Below, piece after piece: positions 38,772 to 51,507 of a DNA stretch of 64,000 nucleotides. Both the position numbers and the translations under genes were made by a program. Each line of letters starts with the position of its first letter. Within the stretch, counting starts at the first letter, position 1. Location of the stretch: positions 7,875,501 to 7,939,500 of the forward strand of contig CM050651.1 in assembly GCA_027574665.1 (NCBI GenBank), given 5' to 3'. Source of the DNA: Rhynochetos jubatus (lineage: Eukaryota > Chordata > Aves > Eurypygiformes > Rhynochetidae). Under the pieces are notes generated by a model. That model saw nothing but the letters and a program-made list of their open reading frames with translations, made no database searches and had not been told where the DNA came from.

Positions 38772-41700
38772 CTGGTGGGGTGGGAAGAAGAAAGATAGAG
38801 AGCATGACTTCATCACACCAACCTAGATATAAATATTTCTGGCCTCATGTCGTATGGAAACGAGGGCTGTACAATCACGCTGCCTGTTCAGCCTCCTCAT
38901 CACTGTTTTTGAATCCATCAGGTAATTTCAGCAAAGTGTCACAGTGGACCAGAAGCCTTTGAAATAATTATTTTCTGACAAGAATTGAAGAGAGAGAGGG
39001 AAGGAAGTTAACTGGAGCAGCTGTGGAGGGACCTGCCAGCAAAACTCCCCCCTCTCTGCATTTCACTCAGCAGGACCTGCGCCGTGGCATCATGTCTAAT
39101 TTTTCCCCATCTATAATGGTTAGGGATAAGGGTTTTGAAGGGTTTTCCTTTAGAAACCAAGACTTAATAGTTCTGCTCCTCACTGACCAACTGTTTTCCT
39201 TCATTCTCCACAGTTCAACCAAGCAACGTTATTATTAATGTAATTATTTCATGAATTCTTCCATCCAATTAAAAAAAGCCACAAGCAGAAACTCCCAAGA
39301 CTAGGTGGAGCAAAGCAAGAGTGAATACTGGGGACAGGTATGCTTCTCATATACGGCACGCTGTTCCAAAATATCAGATGAACAGCTCTCATCTTATGAT
39401 CGAAACATAACTAGCAATTATGGTCAAGGGAGAGATTTGTAATTCTGGTAAGGGAAATGCATTCTGAATCTTGACAAGGCTCAAATGACCTTAAATATGC
39501 CACAGAGGAAACAAATGTATGTTCCTGCTTCGACTCCAGAGTTCACTCTAAACAACCAATTTTTGGGAACACCTAATAGAAATGAGTCTTCTTTCATATA
39601 TATACATAAATATATATATAAATATATTACTCTAATTTTAATGAATTTGGAAAATTCTGCTTTCTTGTTTTGGGTCATAGAGCCTGTGATTTAGGTTTAA
39701 TAGATTAACAGAGAGTTCACCCATAATTTACTCCTCAAACTTGCTTTTTCATGAAAGAAACCAAGCTGTCTGCTTAAGTAGCTGATTACTTTGCTGTGCA
39801 TTTTGTCATTTTTACTCAGAAGTTCCCACTGACTGAACTGCCTTGATAATAAAATTATTCCTGCATTAGATTTATTAATATCTGCTGTTGATTATGCTCA
39901 GGCTTGGGACTCTAGTCTTTCCCCCAGTGGCTACTGTAATTGACTCGCTTTCCCTCTCTTTTCTTCTCTTGTAAGAACTTAATTATAAAATAAATGGAAA
40001 CAAACATGAAAGACAAAAGATTCAGTTTTATTTTCAAATGGCTAATCATATGGGTGAAAGTCTGATTTCACTAAAGTACTTTCTGGCAATTCAACATTTT
40101 TTCAACTGACTTTGGAGACAGGTAATAATTAGATCTTATAGCAGAAAATTAATAAAATTACTTTAAAAATACTCCCCCCCCCCAGTGTTTTCTATGGTGG
40201 TGTTTGTTTCCATACAGAAGAACAAGCAGTAAGTTCTACCTCACCTCCATGGCCCTTTTCATTCCTTGTCCTGTATACTCATAGGTTTCAATGCTGCTAA
40301 CACTTACATAGATTAACCAGTGAAGCAGAGGGAGAGTTGCTAAACCAGTGGCAATCAAAATCTAAATCAGTGCAGCCAGGATTGCCACTTAAAGAACTAT
40401 TTTTTTTTAAACACAGCATGCCAAGCTGGCGTTGTGCACCTCACCCGTTCCCTCTACCAAAGCCTGAAGCTGGGCTTTGCTTAGGGAGAATGTAAGGGTA
40501 TCCTCTTCGCTGAACTTTGGTTTTATTTAATCTGAGGGTTAATCTGAGAAAACGCTGAGCGAGAGCTCAGTCACGGAGCCACCTATTTCATGATGATGCT
40601 CTTTTACAGGTCTTGTTTCTATTTTTATTTATTTAATAATAAGACCAAAAAAACCCCTACTTTCCCCCTCCCCCCTCATTCTGTAAATATCTGTAGAGTC
40701 TAACTGGGAAATCCCACCAGTTTTTGCCTCGAGGAATATCTTGCTATATTTTTAAACAAATAGACAAGCTTGCCTTTGCCTTGAGATTCTTCCTGTTAAT
40801 TTGATTTGGAAAAAATTAGAATCTGAATCTCAAAATGAATGCGTGTAAGGAAACTTGAGTTCTCTATCGCTCTGTAAATAATCAAGAGCTATAGCTGATA
40901 TTTACTACGTAGCTGTACATGAAACTGTCCAAGATGAGATAAACAGCTACCATTTCCCAAGGGGTGTGCTGAACAAGAAAACGACAACGGAAGCAATCTC
41001 ACTATCACCGTGTTTTTGTCTTTTATCAGTGTTTATCCTAAAGCAACAGACATACCTCATTATAAAACAATGTCTTTTCAGAGCTCCTTCAAACTCTGCA
41101 ATCATGTAACATAAATAATCAAGGAAATCATATTCGTGTGCATTGCGTGCATTATCTGTGAGCCACCTGCAGAGGAGTACAGTACTAGTTATTTCTGTAC
41201 TCTAGATAAATATGACACAGGATAACATGTTTGGGCTTGAAACAGAAACACCAATAGATCATAACATTTGCTGAAGTTACAGTCCTATGGGGGAACTCAA
41301 CCTGGCACACTCTTGGAATGAAGTTTCTGCCCTGTTAATTTAAAACCAGCCTGCTAGAAAAATAGTTGTGCCAGAAAATATAAAAGGCAAGATATCTGAC
41401 TTTTCATTGCATTGCTTCCCACATACTCATTTGCTTCCTTGATAAGTGAGTGCATGATGACTGTAAAATGATATGTCAGTGCTACGACATAGTTCACGTC
41501 CACCGTGCACAGATGGAAATGAACGTATGAGGTGCAATAGGAAAGGAAAACAGACCCATAATGGTTACGGTAAATTAAGTTTCTGAAAGATTTGAAACCC
41601 AGCTTTGTACTCCTAACAGGAAAAAACCAAGAAATAAGAAGAGATAGATCAGACACAAATCCATTTATCTACAGGCCTGAAGGAACAATCGCTTCCCTGG

Positions 41701-42711
41701 CTATACATGATGCAAGCACAAGTTCTTCCTCCAACTTATAGTTTACATAAAATAAAAGCTTTACCAAGAGTGGTGAGAGATATGCAAGAATAGCCAATAT
41801 CACCAAGTTATAATTTTTGACTTTTTGGCTTATTTTACGGAATCTTTCCTCTGTCACTTTCTCGGTTTGGTCTCAAAACCAGTTGCGCAATTTTTACCAT
41901 GGAAATTTCTATCCATCAGCATGAAATTTACGTTCCCACAAAAATGTTTGAGTTCAACATCTCAGCATTTCCTGAGGAAAAACTGTTTTACTGAATAATC
42001 TTGATCAGCTCAGTTGTTTTGTGTGCATAAACTGGGACCCTTCGAGGCACGCAGGTGCTTTGTGATTGAAGCACACATTTCAGTGTAGGACACCTCTATG
42101 GGCTCTGCTGAGCCAGTGTCAAGTTGAGAGGAGGCAAGGTTGCTTAACATGCCACAAAAATAACCTTCACCTGTACAGTCCCCAGGAGTGTTGTGAATAA
42201 TTTTATATTAAGTCACACTGACTAATGTCTGCGGACACAAGAAAATGCAGTAGGCTATGGAATTATTTTTATGTATTTTATGGCTATTTTCTATAATTAT
42301 TCTTGCTTGGAAATAAACTGTATGGCAAAATGGTTAAGCAAGCTATAAAGATTGTATCTTTTGCACTCTAACACATTAACACCTTCTAGTTGCCATAAAT
42401 AACCCCAAGATTAAAGCTGATTTTAATGAGAAATTTTCCCACGATCTCTTTTAATCAGTTTTTTAACCACTCTGTAGATCACAACTCTCTTCATGATATA
42501 GTTAAAAGTTATAGTACATTTAAAATTATTGCAGATGACATCTCATATTGCCAGAACCTTATTATAAACTTGAAGAAAAAAAAAAAACAAACCTGAAAGA
42601 ACACTTGGGTATAATTTAAATGTGTAAACTAAGCAGCAGGGGAGAAATCATGACGTAATCTGTGAAATACGTACTTACCATCAGAGATACAGAATATGAG
42701 GAAACACCTAC
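38772..42711 (-). other. FAT4: FAT4 intron, 3.9 kb
   Basis: The donor is gtaggtg and the acceptor ccccaccag. There is a short C run near 40173-40182. I see no gene or recognisable mobile element. Confidence 0.85.
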
Positions 42712-43062
42712 CGTCATCCGCATCAGTGACACTGAAGTTGAGAATAGCAGATCCTGGGGACTGGTTCTCCATCAAAGACGTGCTGTAGGAGGTCATGCTG
42801 AACACTGGTGGGTTATCGTTGATGTCCAATATATTGAAGTACACTCTGAGGGTAGTAAATTGGCCTCCCCCATCTTCCGCACGGATGGTGAGAATGTAAT
42901 ACTGCTGTGCTTCGTAGTCCAGCGCGCAAGTCAGGTTGAAGACTCCGGTAACGGGGTTCAGGAAGAAGATACCCTCTTCATCATCTTCACTTACGGTGTA
43001 CGTGATTTCACCGTTGATACCAGAGTCGTCATCAGTGGCTAGAATGGCTGCCACTAAGGAAC
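42712..43062 (-). CDS. FAT4: FAT4 internal exon: one cadherin repeat plus start of next
   Basis: This exon has 351 nt with split Gly codons at both ends. It reads GSLVAAILATDDDSGING at the start and ends FSVTDADDG. It contains the acidic stretch SEDDEEGIFFLNP, the ALDYEAQQYY strand, the linker LDINDNPPVF and the first half of the next repeat (SLMENQSPGS, DADDG). The acceptor is gtgctgtgcag and the donor is gtaggtg. The frame joins exactly to the Gly-ending exon upstream and to the GSNSQL start downstream. All calcium-site motifs (XEX, DXE-like, DXD, DXNDN) are present, so this segment should form a regular rigid rod. Confidence 0.95.
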
Positions 43063-45663
43063 CTGCACAGCACGACAGGACAGCAAAATCAGTCACTCGC
43101 AAAAGGCACCTCACTGCTGTGGTCAGAGCCAGCTCAACATCAAGAAACTCTGTAGAATAAGAGGTATCCACCAGTAGATATTCAAGAATCAATATTGTAC
43201 GACTAACTACTATTAAAGGTTTCTGAAAGCTGAAAGGAAAAGTATTTGGTATGATGTTTATTTTAAAGGGCTACAAAAAAAAAAAAAAACAAACCACCCA
43301 CCAAAAAAAAACCCAACACCACAAACAACCAAAAAACAAACAACAAATGGCCAGGAATATTTGTTTTAAACTTTAAACGGGAACATATCAATATGAACTG
43401 AGGTAAAAATACCTTTTCTTCTGCTAGGTATTTTCTTTCTACAACTCAAAGGACCTTCTCCTCCCCACAGACAAATACAAGTTCTGAAACTTCTAGATAT
43501 TCCGTTCTAAATGCAGAAACTGAAACGTCAGTACATAGCAAATATCCCAGCTCTACTTTTTGAAAAAGTGCCTTTGCAGGGTAACTGCGGTTAGAAAACC
43601 AGAAACCTTATAGGGGTCTGTTCTTCACTGTTTGCTGACATTCAACTCCTCGTGAATTTGTGCCATTGTTTTCATTTCTGCATAGCTGCGTTCGCATGAC
43701 TGGCCTATTTTACTAAAGGTTGGAAATTAAGTGTCACTCTTTAGTATTTCAAACACTAATTATAATTAAGATCAGCTCATTTCCAAGAAAATAAATAATT
43801 TATTTTCCATGGAACCAGATGAATTGCACGCGTTGCAGCGCAGTTAACTCTTTCTGAGCAACGTGATAGTGAAAACTGCTTATCGTCAGCGTGAAGAATA
43901 GTACCGCAATTTACTTTAATCCAGCTGGTATCTTTTACATCTATCTGATTACCTCAAGCTTTAGCGTTTCTAATTGCACACTAATTGGTGAAGAGGGCTG
44001 TCCCAAAAACGGATGGGGTTTATCAGCCCTCCAGCGAGTCTGCAGCACAGCAGGGTCAGGGGAGCTCAGCAGAGAGCCTCACGGAGGCATAGGGAAGGGC
44101 CAGTTCCCAACTGCAGCTGCCAGGCTTGCAAAGGGAAAGGAGATTACTCTCCAGGGTAGAGAGCAAAGCCCTGAAAGGGAAGCCTTGCAGTGCTTCACCT
44201 CCAGACGTGCCTGTCAGCTGCTTCGGGACCACTGGAGAATGGAGCAGGAGAAGCTGCAGCACTTCAAGCATAAAATCACCGTTTCTTCCTTCGGCATCCA
44301 TCACTGCTGAGATGGGTATAAGGCACTAATGTACATCCCATAACTGATTAAAGAGAGAAGCCTCTTCTTAGCGTGGAGGGAATTATGCCCACCACTTCCA
44401 GGGTTATTCCTGCTAAAACAGACAGAGCCTCGGGACTCTTGAGTGACAACAGAGAAGAGCATAGCTGGGGGTCAGCAACCAAACCGCTCTGTGCCACACA
44501 GACGTCTCGATTACTCCCAGACCAGAGTCCCGAGATGCAGCTGATTGCACTGTAATCCTTCAGTGCAAAATAGCACTGAATTAGGGGACTGAGACTGTGG
44601 GACAGAACACAAAAATTGGAGGCATGAGGGTAATCTTGGTTGTCCCAGGCTGAGCCTCCCACACGTTTAAGTCAAAGCCCTAATAAAAGCTTGAAAGCTA
44701 TCACCCTGTCATTTGCATCTCCTTTGTTTATTCATGTTTTAGAACAAGCTTCTAAGATGCTTCAGTTACTCATACCGGCAGATACTGCTTTTATACCAGC
44801 AGTTTGCATAAAAGACTGGAAACTGTTTATTGCAAGTGATATTCATTTCTCATCTGGAGACATATAATATAGCACAGGTTTTGAAAACTTTTTTGGTCTA
44901 AACGTTTTCTCGCTTACAACCTAACTTTTAAACTTCAAAACGCTCTTGCATAAGAAAGAGGCTTTAAAAGAAGAAAACAACAACCTGAGGTTGGTGATCA
45001 TATTTAGGAAACAATTATCTAAAAGTTAGATTTTCTACAAAAACCTTGCCAAAAAAAAAAAAAGGAGTCAAAGATAAGATCAAGGAAGTATGATGTTAGG
45101 GCTAGTAACTGAGCACGTGTGGGGAATATTATTAAGGAATCAGTGTACTGCTGACTGCTCAATGGTCACCCACTTTGTGATCCTACACTTGATGAATTAA
45201 GTGCTCTAAGTCATATTCACAGATGACAGCTCACTAAATCAACACTAGCATCACCACGAAATCTTTTTCGTGACAGGTTATTCTGTTTGTATCCTGTAAG
45301 TTGATCCTTCTATTAATTTTCTGTTTGCTTTTTTTTAAGTAGTCACACTCAGAGTTTTCCACTGGGATACAGGCATAAATCCTATTCTGCATCTAGAATT
45401 TATTTGAGGGGTAAACATTTCTCTATTTACCATTGAAGAGAAATTTGCCCCCACTAGTGATAAAGATTTCCTAGCAAGCAGACTCCCAGCGTGATGCGAT
45501 TCCCTCTGTCTCTCCACCCCACCCAACAGACGCCTTCAGCATCTTCTGCCTTCTGGCCAAGTCAGACAGGTCAGCTACCCTCCCCCCTCCCCACCCCCCT
45601 CAGGTACCTTTGGATTGACAAATTGAAAAAATCTGGACAATTTTAGGGCCATTTTCTATTTAC
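43063..45663 (-). other. FAT4: FAT4 intron, 2.6 kb
   Basis: The donor is gtaaat and the acceptor gtgctgtgcag. A plus-strand A/C-rich low-complexity tract lies at 43273-43347. Opposing open frames at 43891-44330 have no recognisable product. Confidence 0.85.
43273..43347. repeat. A/C-rich low-complexity tract
   Basis: A run of about 15 A is followed by CAAA/CCAC-type sequence. Opposite to 58285-58432, here the FAT4 sense strand is the G/T-rich one. Confidence 0.8.
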
Positions 45664-45925
45664 CTGGAGTAGCATCTTCTGGGATGTCAAAGGAATACAC
45701 TGGCTTGGAGAATCTGGGGATATGGTCATTAACATCGCTAACAGTGATGTTTATTCTCATGTCTGAGGACTGCAGGCCATCGTCGGCCCGAACCAGCAAG
45801 GAGTACTTGGAGCGGCGCTCCCGGTCCAGGCGCTTGGTAGCTATCAGGTCTCCTGACTCGGGGTCAATGTGGAAGCTATCATCCGCACCACTGATAATAG
45901 TGTATGTGACGAGGGCATTGGCTCC
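45664..45925 (-). CDS. FAT4: FAT4 internal exon: cadherin repeat with DVNDH linker
   Basis: This exon has 262 nt, 87 codons plus one base. It starts GANALVTYTIISGADD directly after the DADE of the previous exon, phase 0, and ends in PEDATPG with the first base of the Gly codon. The acceptor is tttttacatag and the donor is gtaaat. It supplies the rest of one cadherin repeat, with a LDRE motif in RLDRERRSKY, the linker DVNDHIPRF and the beginning of the following repeat. In the linker the last Asn of DxNDN is His, so one calcium ligand differs from the consensus. A longer open frame on the opposite strand here is only a shadow of this conserved exon. Confidence 0.95.
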
Positions 45926-48900
45926 CTATGTAAAAACAGAAGTGGTCAGATCAAGTTATCTGCCAGGAAAACCACATCATAATTTTCAGTAAGACAAGAA
46001 TCGTTCCGGTAACTTCACTTGGCGAGTACTTTTCAGAACAGTTTCCTTTAATAAACAGCCTTTCTGCCCATTCCCTGCTTCAGTCCCGCAGTAAAGATGC
46101 ATACGCACACAGTTTTTATTTATGAGACGTGAAATGACGAGATTACCCAGATACTTTTCCTTCACTATTCATAAGAGGATCACATCCAATCAACACCGTA
46201 AAGCTCTGATACCTGTTTTAATTTCAAGACAGCATCACTGAACAGTGTAACGTCTTTCTTCTTAACAGGGATCAGTATTTACTCTTCCTGTTTTATGTTC
46301 AAAGGTCAAATTAAATCCCTGCAGTGGGATCAGCTCTGCCTTTCTCGCTCTCTGGAGGTGGGATGGAGGGAGGAGAGGGATGCAAGGACAGAGGAATACA
46401 GGTGGCTCCACCAACCAGCTCACACGGCAAGAGCTGCAGCTCGCAGACAGGAGAAACTCACAGAAGCTGTGCTTGCAGCGGCCCCTCAAAGGCCAGTTTC
46501 TGCATGGAAATTCATTTATCCCTGTAAATAAACAGCCCCAAAGTGACAAATCATGCGTCATTAAAATCACAGTTCTGATCTCTTGGGTTGTGCTGGAAGT
46601 CAAAAGCATTTGCTTTGAGGTCAAACAACATATCTCATTTGTCCTTGGAAAAAAAAGATTCATATGGACTTTGAGCATTTTGGTTAAAAGGAAAATTAAG
46701 GAAAATTAATTTTAAATAGAAAATGACTGCCTTTTTTTTTTTACCCTCTCTTAAAGGTTGAAATTAAAACTTAGGAAAAAAAATACAGAAACTTCCATTC
46801 AAAAAACATTCACACAGAGCATTTTGCCCCAGCCCTGCCCCATCACAAACACTGAGAGAAGTCACCTGCATCCAGTGTGTATCACTGAATATCATCAAGA
46901 AAATCAGTTCACCTTACAGGTCTCATCTCTGAGGAGTACCAAGGTTTCCCAGAAAAAGGGAAGCTTTGTTTTTATCCACCTCCTGGGGATGGGTTGTGTC
47001 GTGTGACGCTGCAGCCAGAGGCTGGTACAAGGGATATCAGCAGCTGGCTAGAGCAACCACCACCAGCTTGAGTTGCATTTCCCCCAAAAGCCAGTACTCA
47101 GCTACAAATCTTGCTTCTTAGCATACTGCCATCACTCTTTAAGGGAAAACAGAGAGACCTAAGATGCGGGGGTCATGTCCTTCTTTTCCCAATACAGGCT
47201 GAAGGGCACTGAAGGTTTTGTGAGCTCCAACAGCGGATACATGTACCTACACCCTGCGTGCTGACTATGCCAGGCAATGCATTCTGGTGGGCAAGCAGCT
47301 ATTGACAGTGCCAACTGAAACCAGCCACTGGCATGCAGATGGCACTTCTGCAGTGAACAGCAGATTGAAGAGCTCAGGGAGAAAGAAATTCGATAGCTGT
47401 TTCAAACACTCTTGCCTAAAAAGGAAAAAATAACGTAGATAAACGCCCACTCATATTTATGAGCTGAGAGACAAAGGTTAGTTACCTGACCTTCTGAGAG
47501 GGCCTCATGCCAAATTTTCTCTCTGGAGTGTTGTTTCAAATAGTCAGACTGAGCTAACTGATAACATGAAATTTAGAAAGAAAACAAGCTTCTGCAGGTG
47601 CCCAGTCCTGAAGAGCTGCATGCAGTGCTTCAGTGTACACAGCATCTGTGTGCTCAGGTGTAGCTGGGGGACGTAACACACTTTCCTGCAATTGTGCAGC
47701 TTCGCAGAAACATCTGATGAGAATTGAAGATTTCAGTGGTGACCACCTTCTTCACTGCTTGTTTGACTAGCCAGCTCTTACACAGGGAGCTAAAGCCGCA
47801 GCCAGGTGTGATACTGGTTTAATCAAATTTGTAACTTTACATGAATTAGGTGAGAAGCAAAGCAAAACAAAACACAGATATGCAAAACTCATAAAAAAGC
47901 TGGATGAAAGTTTCTCATCGACTAGTATCTTTAAAAAGTCTCAAAGTGCTAGAAGCTGTTGTAATTGTTAAAGTCTTTGATACCGCTGAGCACCTAGAGA
48001 ATGTCTTTACATCTTTTCCCAGGTCTCTACAATGTCCTTATAACGGACAAGGGTTTAAAAATTGTTGCCTTCATACTACCATTTTAAAATATTTGTAAGA
48101 GAGGTTCTCGTACACAACTCAGCCGTGACTTTTAAGGGTTCTGTCACTTATCCTTTTGAAGCTAAAACTTTGATTCTGAAAGCACCTGTGCATGTAGCAA
48201 AGGCAGCATGCCGTTTTACTGAGCTGCATATATGGGTTGCACAGGCGAAGAAAGAAGCAAAAAAGCAATAGTGTAGCAGGAATATTATATGAAAAATAAG
48301 GAGTGTTCACTGTGCCCTCAACTTCAAAGAGAGATGGGGAGCCGGGGGGAAAGGTAAGTATCTTGATCCCAAACTGCACATTGCTAATAAAACTTGGACT
48401 CTTTGTAAAGGGTTTGAGTTACAAATGTTCTGGTAGGGAACCAAAATCAACTTTTTTTATTAAAAGATTGATTTCTGTCTAAGGTAATTCCCACTGGGTG
48501 GAGTGCTTCAGAATGGATAACACATTAGGTGCGGTTTAGGAATGGTCAAAAAGAGGCTGGAGCATAATACATTGCTAAAATCTTAGATATCTGTTTGCCA
48601 TATTGCAGCAGAGAGTGGTAGTTCAATATTTACTTCTTCCTAAACTGAAGACAAACAGTTACAATTTTTGTTACTTTCTAAAATCCTATTTTTTCGTCTG
48701 TATATCAGGCTGCTATCTGAAAAGAAAGAATAAAAAGTTCATAATCACGTTCATACCATTCCTGAGGGTGTTCCAGTGGTTCCCCACGTAGTTGTAAGAT
48801 TAAGTACACCAATTAACAGTCACAAGACAACTAACCAAGCTAATATAAAAAAGGCTAGAAATAAAATTCTCTTGAGAGGGTTGAATTACCTTATTATTTG

Positions 48901-49913
48901 AATGCAAGAACTGCTCATTGTTGTCAAGTGTAACCCTATATTTTAATGACAACACAAACTTCTTTACATGTTCACATTGACTCTTCAGGGCTTTCCCCAG
49001 TGGAAAGAATCAGTTCAAGTGTATGAAACAATACAATTAACATTCTCATAACCTACATTCCAAAAGACGTGAATACATCAAATTAGATGTGGATATATTT
49101 GCCTTATGCATACAACAAGTCTGCAATATCCCTCACTAAACCAACTGGCCAACTGTTTTACATCAGTCGCTCAAAGGCTTTTGCTAGTTTCTGAATAGCT
49201 CCCTAGTTGCAGTATCCTCACAGCAACGAATCTAAATGGACAAAACTGTTCTGCAAACACATTCATGTACAGAGCACCTATTTTAGCACTATTTCTTTCC
49301 CCCTCTTTTTGGTGAAATAAAACCTTTAGGAAAGGGTAATACTGATGTTAAGTAGTTCTAATCAAGGGGTGAGCAGGCATTATCAAAAGTTTTTCTGGTT
49401 TTCCAAGGCTCATCTCACATTGATGTTGCACACCTCGAAATTGGGCTCAACTACAACATCTCTGCTTCAAAGCTAGTTTAGATCTCAAGGTGAGGTCTTA
49501 AACAGAATGTCAGTAAATCTTTCTCACAAGCTGGGCAGTCCAGCACCTTCACCAGGTCACCAGGTATGATGCACGATGAGACTGGTAATAAGACCCCCTA
49601 AAACAAAATGTGAGGTGTTTGTTGCCATTGCTGGAACCGCTCATTAAGAGATGCTAGGAAAACATGAAGTGATTATATACAAACCAGTAAGCAACCTTCA
49701 AGTAATAGAGAACTTGTCTCGCTTGCGTGCATTTGCCTGTGACTCCACGATATCGAATACAGATGTGTGAACAGACAAAAGGCACTTTAAAGCGTGACCA
49801 CGATGACTCCCAAGGCCAAGCTCTCACAAAGCGAATAAGGGAACAGGTAAGAACATGTATTTTCAGTATAGAATTTTTATTACAGATATTCAAATATGAA
49901 ACCAGGCTCCTAC
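45926..49913 (-). other. FAT4: FAT4 intron, 4.0 kb
   Basis: The donor is gtaggag and the acceptor tttttacatag. Several overlapping open frames at 46262-46709 run on both strands, which argues against coding. No other feature is supported. Confidence 0.85.
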
Positions 49914-50045
49914 CTCATCAGCATCCATGGCTGTCAGCTGCAATATTTTAGATCCATCTCCTATATTCTCTTCTACAGTCAGATCAAGCATATCTGTGGG
50001 GAATACTGGTGGGTTGTCATTGATATCCTGAAGAGTTATTTCCAC
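49914..50045 (-). CDS. FAT4: FAT4 internal exon: end of one cadherin repeat and start of the next
   Basis: This 132-nt exon encodes 44 residues starting VEITLQDINDNPPVF and ending LTAMDADE. It is phase 0 at both ends. The acceptor is a T-rich tract ending ttttttacag and the donor is gtaggag. It holds the last strand of one extracellular cadherin repeat, a complete calcium-binding linker (DINDN) and the first half of the next repeat with its DAD/E-type calcium motif. It is the most upstream FAT4 exon I can place. The preceding roughly 1770 residues expected for a full-length FAT4 must come from exons beyond 64000. FAT4 is a giant single-pass adhesion receptor whose ectodomain binds Dachsous (DCHS1) on neighbouring cells; that function is known for the family and not visible here. 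The match to vertebrate FAT4 over this exon is nearly residue for residue from memory. Confidence 0.93.
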
Positions 50046-50248
50046 CTGTAAAAAACAGAAATAGGAAAAAGTTGTGTGAGCACTGCGAGTTAGACACTGA
50101 TTGGACCTGAATGTTACAAATCACATAATTTTGAGAGAAATCACGTAAATTGTTCTTAATCACATGAATTAGAACATTCCCAAATCACACCAACAACAGG
50201 AAAAGCCCCTCCGGATATTAAAATTCCACATTGTTATAAAATACTCAC

Positions 50249-50497
50249 AGGAAAGCCTCTAAAATAAATAAAGTTAATTTGACTTGTTGATAGCAACTGA
50301 TTTAAATGGTCCTGGTCTAGTTTATATTGGAAACGATCCACTGATAGACTGTCATTGTAATCCTCAAAGTCGGCCCCTGGAGGATAGCTGCCAAGTCCCG
50401 GGGCAGGAGATCATTCAACCATTAAATGCTGCCTGACATAAAGATGAGGTGGTGTAAAATTCTCTCTGAAATGTTTATATATTGGCAACTCTCCGTT
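50249..50497 (-). other. candidate cryptic or poison exon in FAT4
   Basis: On the minus strand a strong acceptor (ttttttcctccctcag) and a strong donor (gtgagtat) enclose exactly 249 nt, 83 codons. It lies about 200 nt upstream of the FAT4 exon at 49914-50045. Read in phase 0 it begins NGELPIYKHFRENF, meets one TGA at codon 29, then stays open to INFIYFRGFP. The translation is not cadherin-like. It could be a stop-bearing alternative exon or chance; I have no evidence that it is used. Confidence 0.25.
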
Positions 50498-50981
50498 CTG
50501 AGGGAGGAAAAAACACCTTTCCACTTTTTTTTTTTTTTTAATAATTTGTTTTTCTCTCTTCTCAAAGCTTCCCTCTAATTGCAAACATAAATGTTACTTC
50601 AGAAGCACCCACTAGCATCTACTCTCCTTGCCTGTGTACACCTAAACAAATTTTTGTTTCACATGCAACATTTGTATGCTTCTCCAAGCAGCAATCATAG
50701 TTTCTGAAAGGTTGTTATGTGTTATTTATTCCCAATTTTTCATAAGCAAGATTGCTGCTCTGCTGATGCTAATTCAAAAAGCTGCAGAGGTCCATTTTCC
50801 CTTGTTGCTGGGTATGGCATACAATATTCCAAAAATGAAAGACAGAAAGAAAGAACGAACACAGCTGGTTTACATTTAGCATGAAAAAAGGCTTGTTTTG
50901 GACCCAAAATATTAAACGGTCACCAAACTCTGAAGACACACTAACAAGAAAACTGAGTAGCTGAAGGAAGTCTGTCTCTTT

Positions 50982-51507
50982 AGGCCGCACCTTGAATACT
51001 GTTTTCAGTTTCTTGTTCACTGCCAGACTGACACTGAGGTGCTGGAGCGTGCCCAGAGAAGGGCAACGGAGCTGGGGAAGGGTCTGGAGCACAAGTGCTG
51101 TGAGGAGGGGCTGAGGGAGCTGGGGTTGTTCAGCCTGCAGAAGAGGAGGCTCAGGGGAGACCTGATCGCTCTCTACAGCTACCTGAAAGGAGGTTGTAGG
51201 GAGGTGGGTGTTGGTCTCCTCCCAAGTGACAAGTGATGGGACAAGAGGAAACTGCCTCAAGTTGCACCAGGGAAAGTTTAGATTGGACATTAGGGAACAT
51301 TTTTTCAGTGGAAGGGCTGTCAGGCATTGCAACGGGCTGCCCAGGAAGGTGGTTGAGTTACTGTCCCTCAAGATATTTAAAAGCCATGTGGATGAGGAGC
51401 TTAGGGACATGATTTAGCGGTGGAATTGGCAGTGTTAGGTTAGCAGTTGGACTCAATGATCTTAATGGTCTCTTCCAACCTAAAAAGATTCTATAATTCT
51501 ATGATTT
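50982..51507 (+). mobile_element. CR1 LINE 3' end, truncated
   Basis: This is the 3' end of an avian CR1 retrotransposon, antisense to FAT4. At 51039-51236 the plus strand encodes a piece of the CR1 ORF2 C-terminus ([20 protein letters not shown], then YSYLKGG). At 51208-51417 a second frame continues it ([20 protein letters not shown]), so the reverse-transcriptase ORF tail is broken by at least one frameshift. The 3' untranslated end follows, with the usual ggtcctcttccaacct-like segment, and closes with two ATTCTATAATT/ATTCTATGATT units, the short tail repeat typical of CR1. The copy is strongly 5'-truncated (about 0.5 kb of 4.5 kb), as is normal for CR1. Confidence 0.93.

Noticed and set aside
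50769-51410. 213-codon minus-strand open frame
   Set aside because: More than half of it is the antisense of the CR1 ORF2 tail, and the rest is A/T-rich intron. Such antisense CR1 frames are a common artefact in birds.
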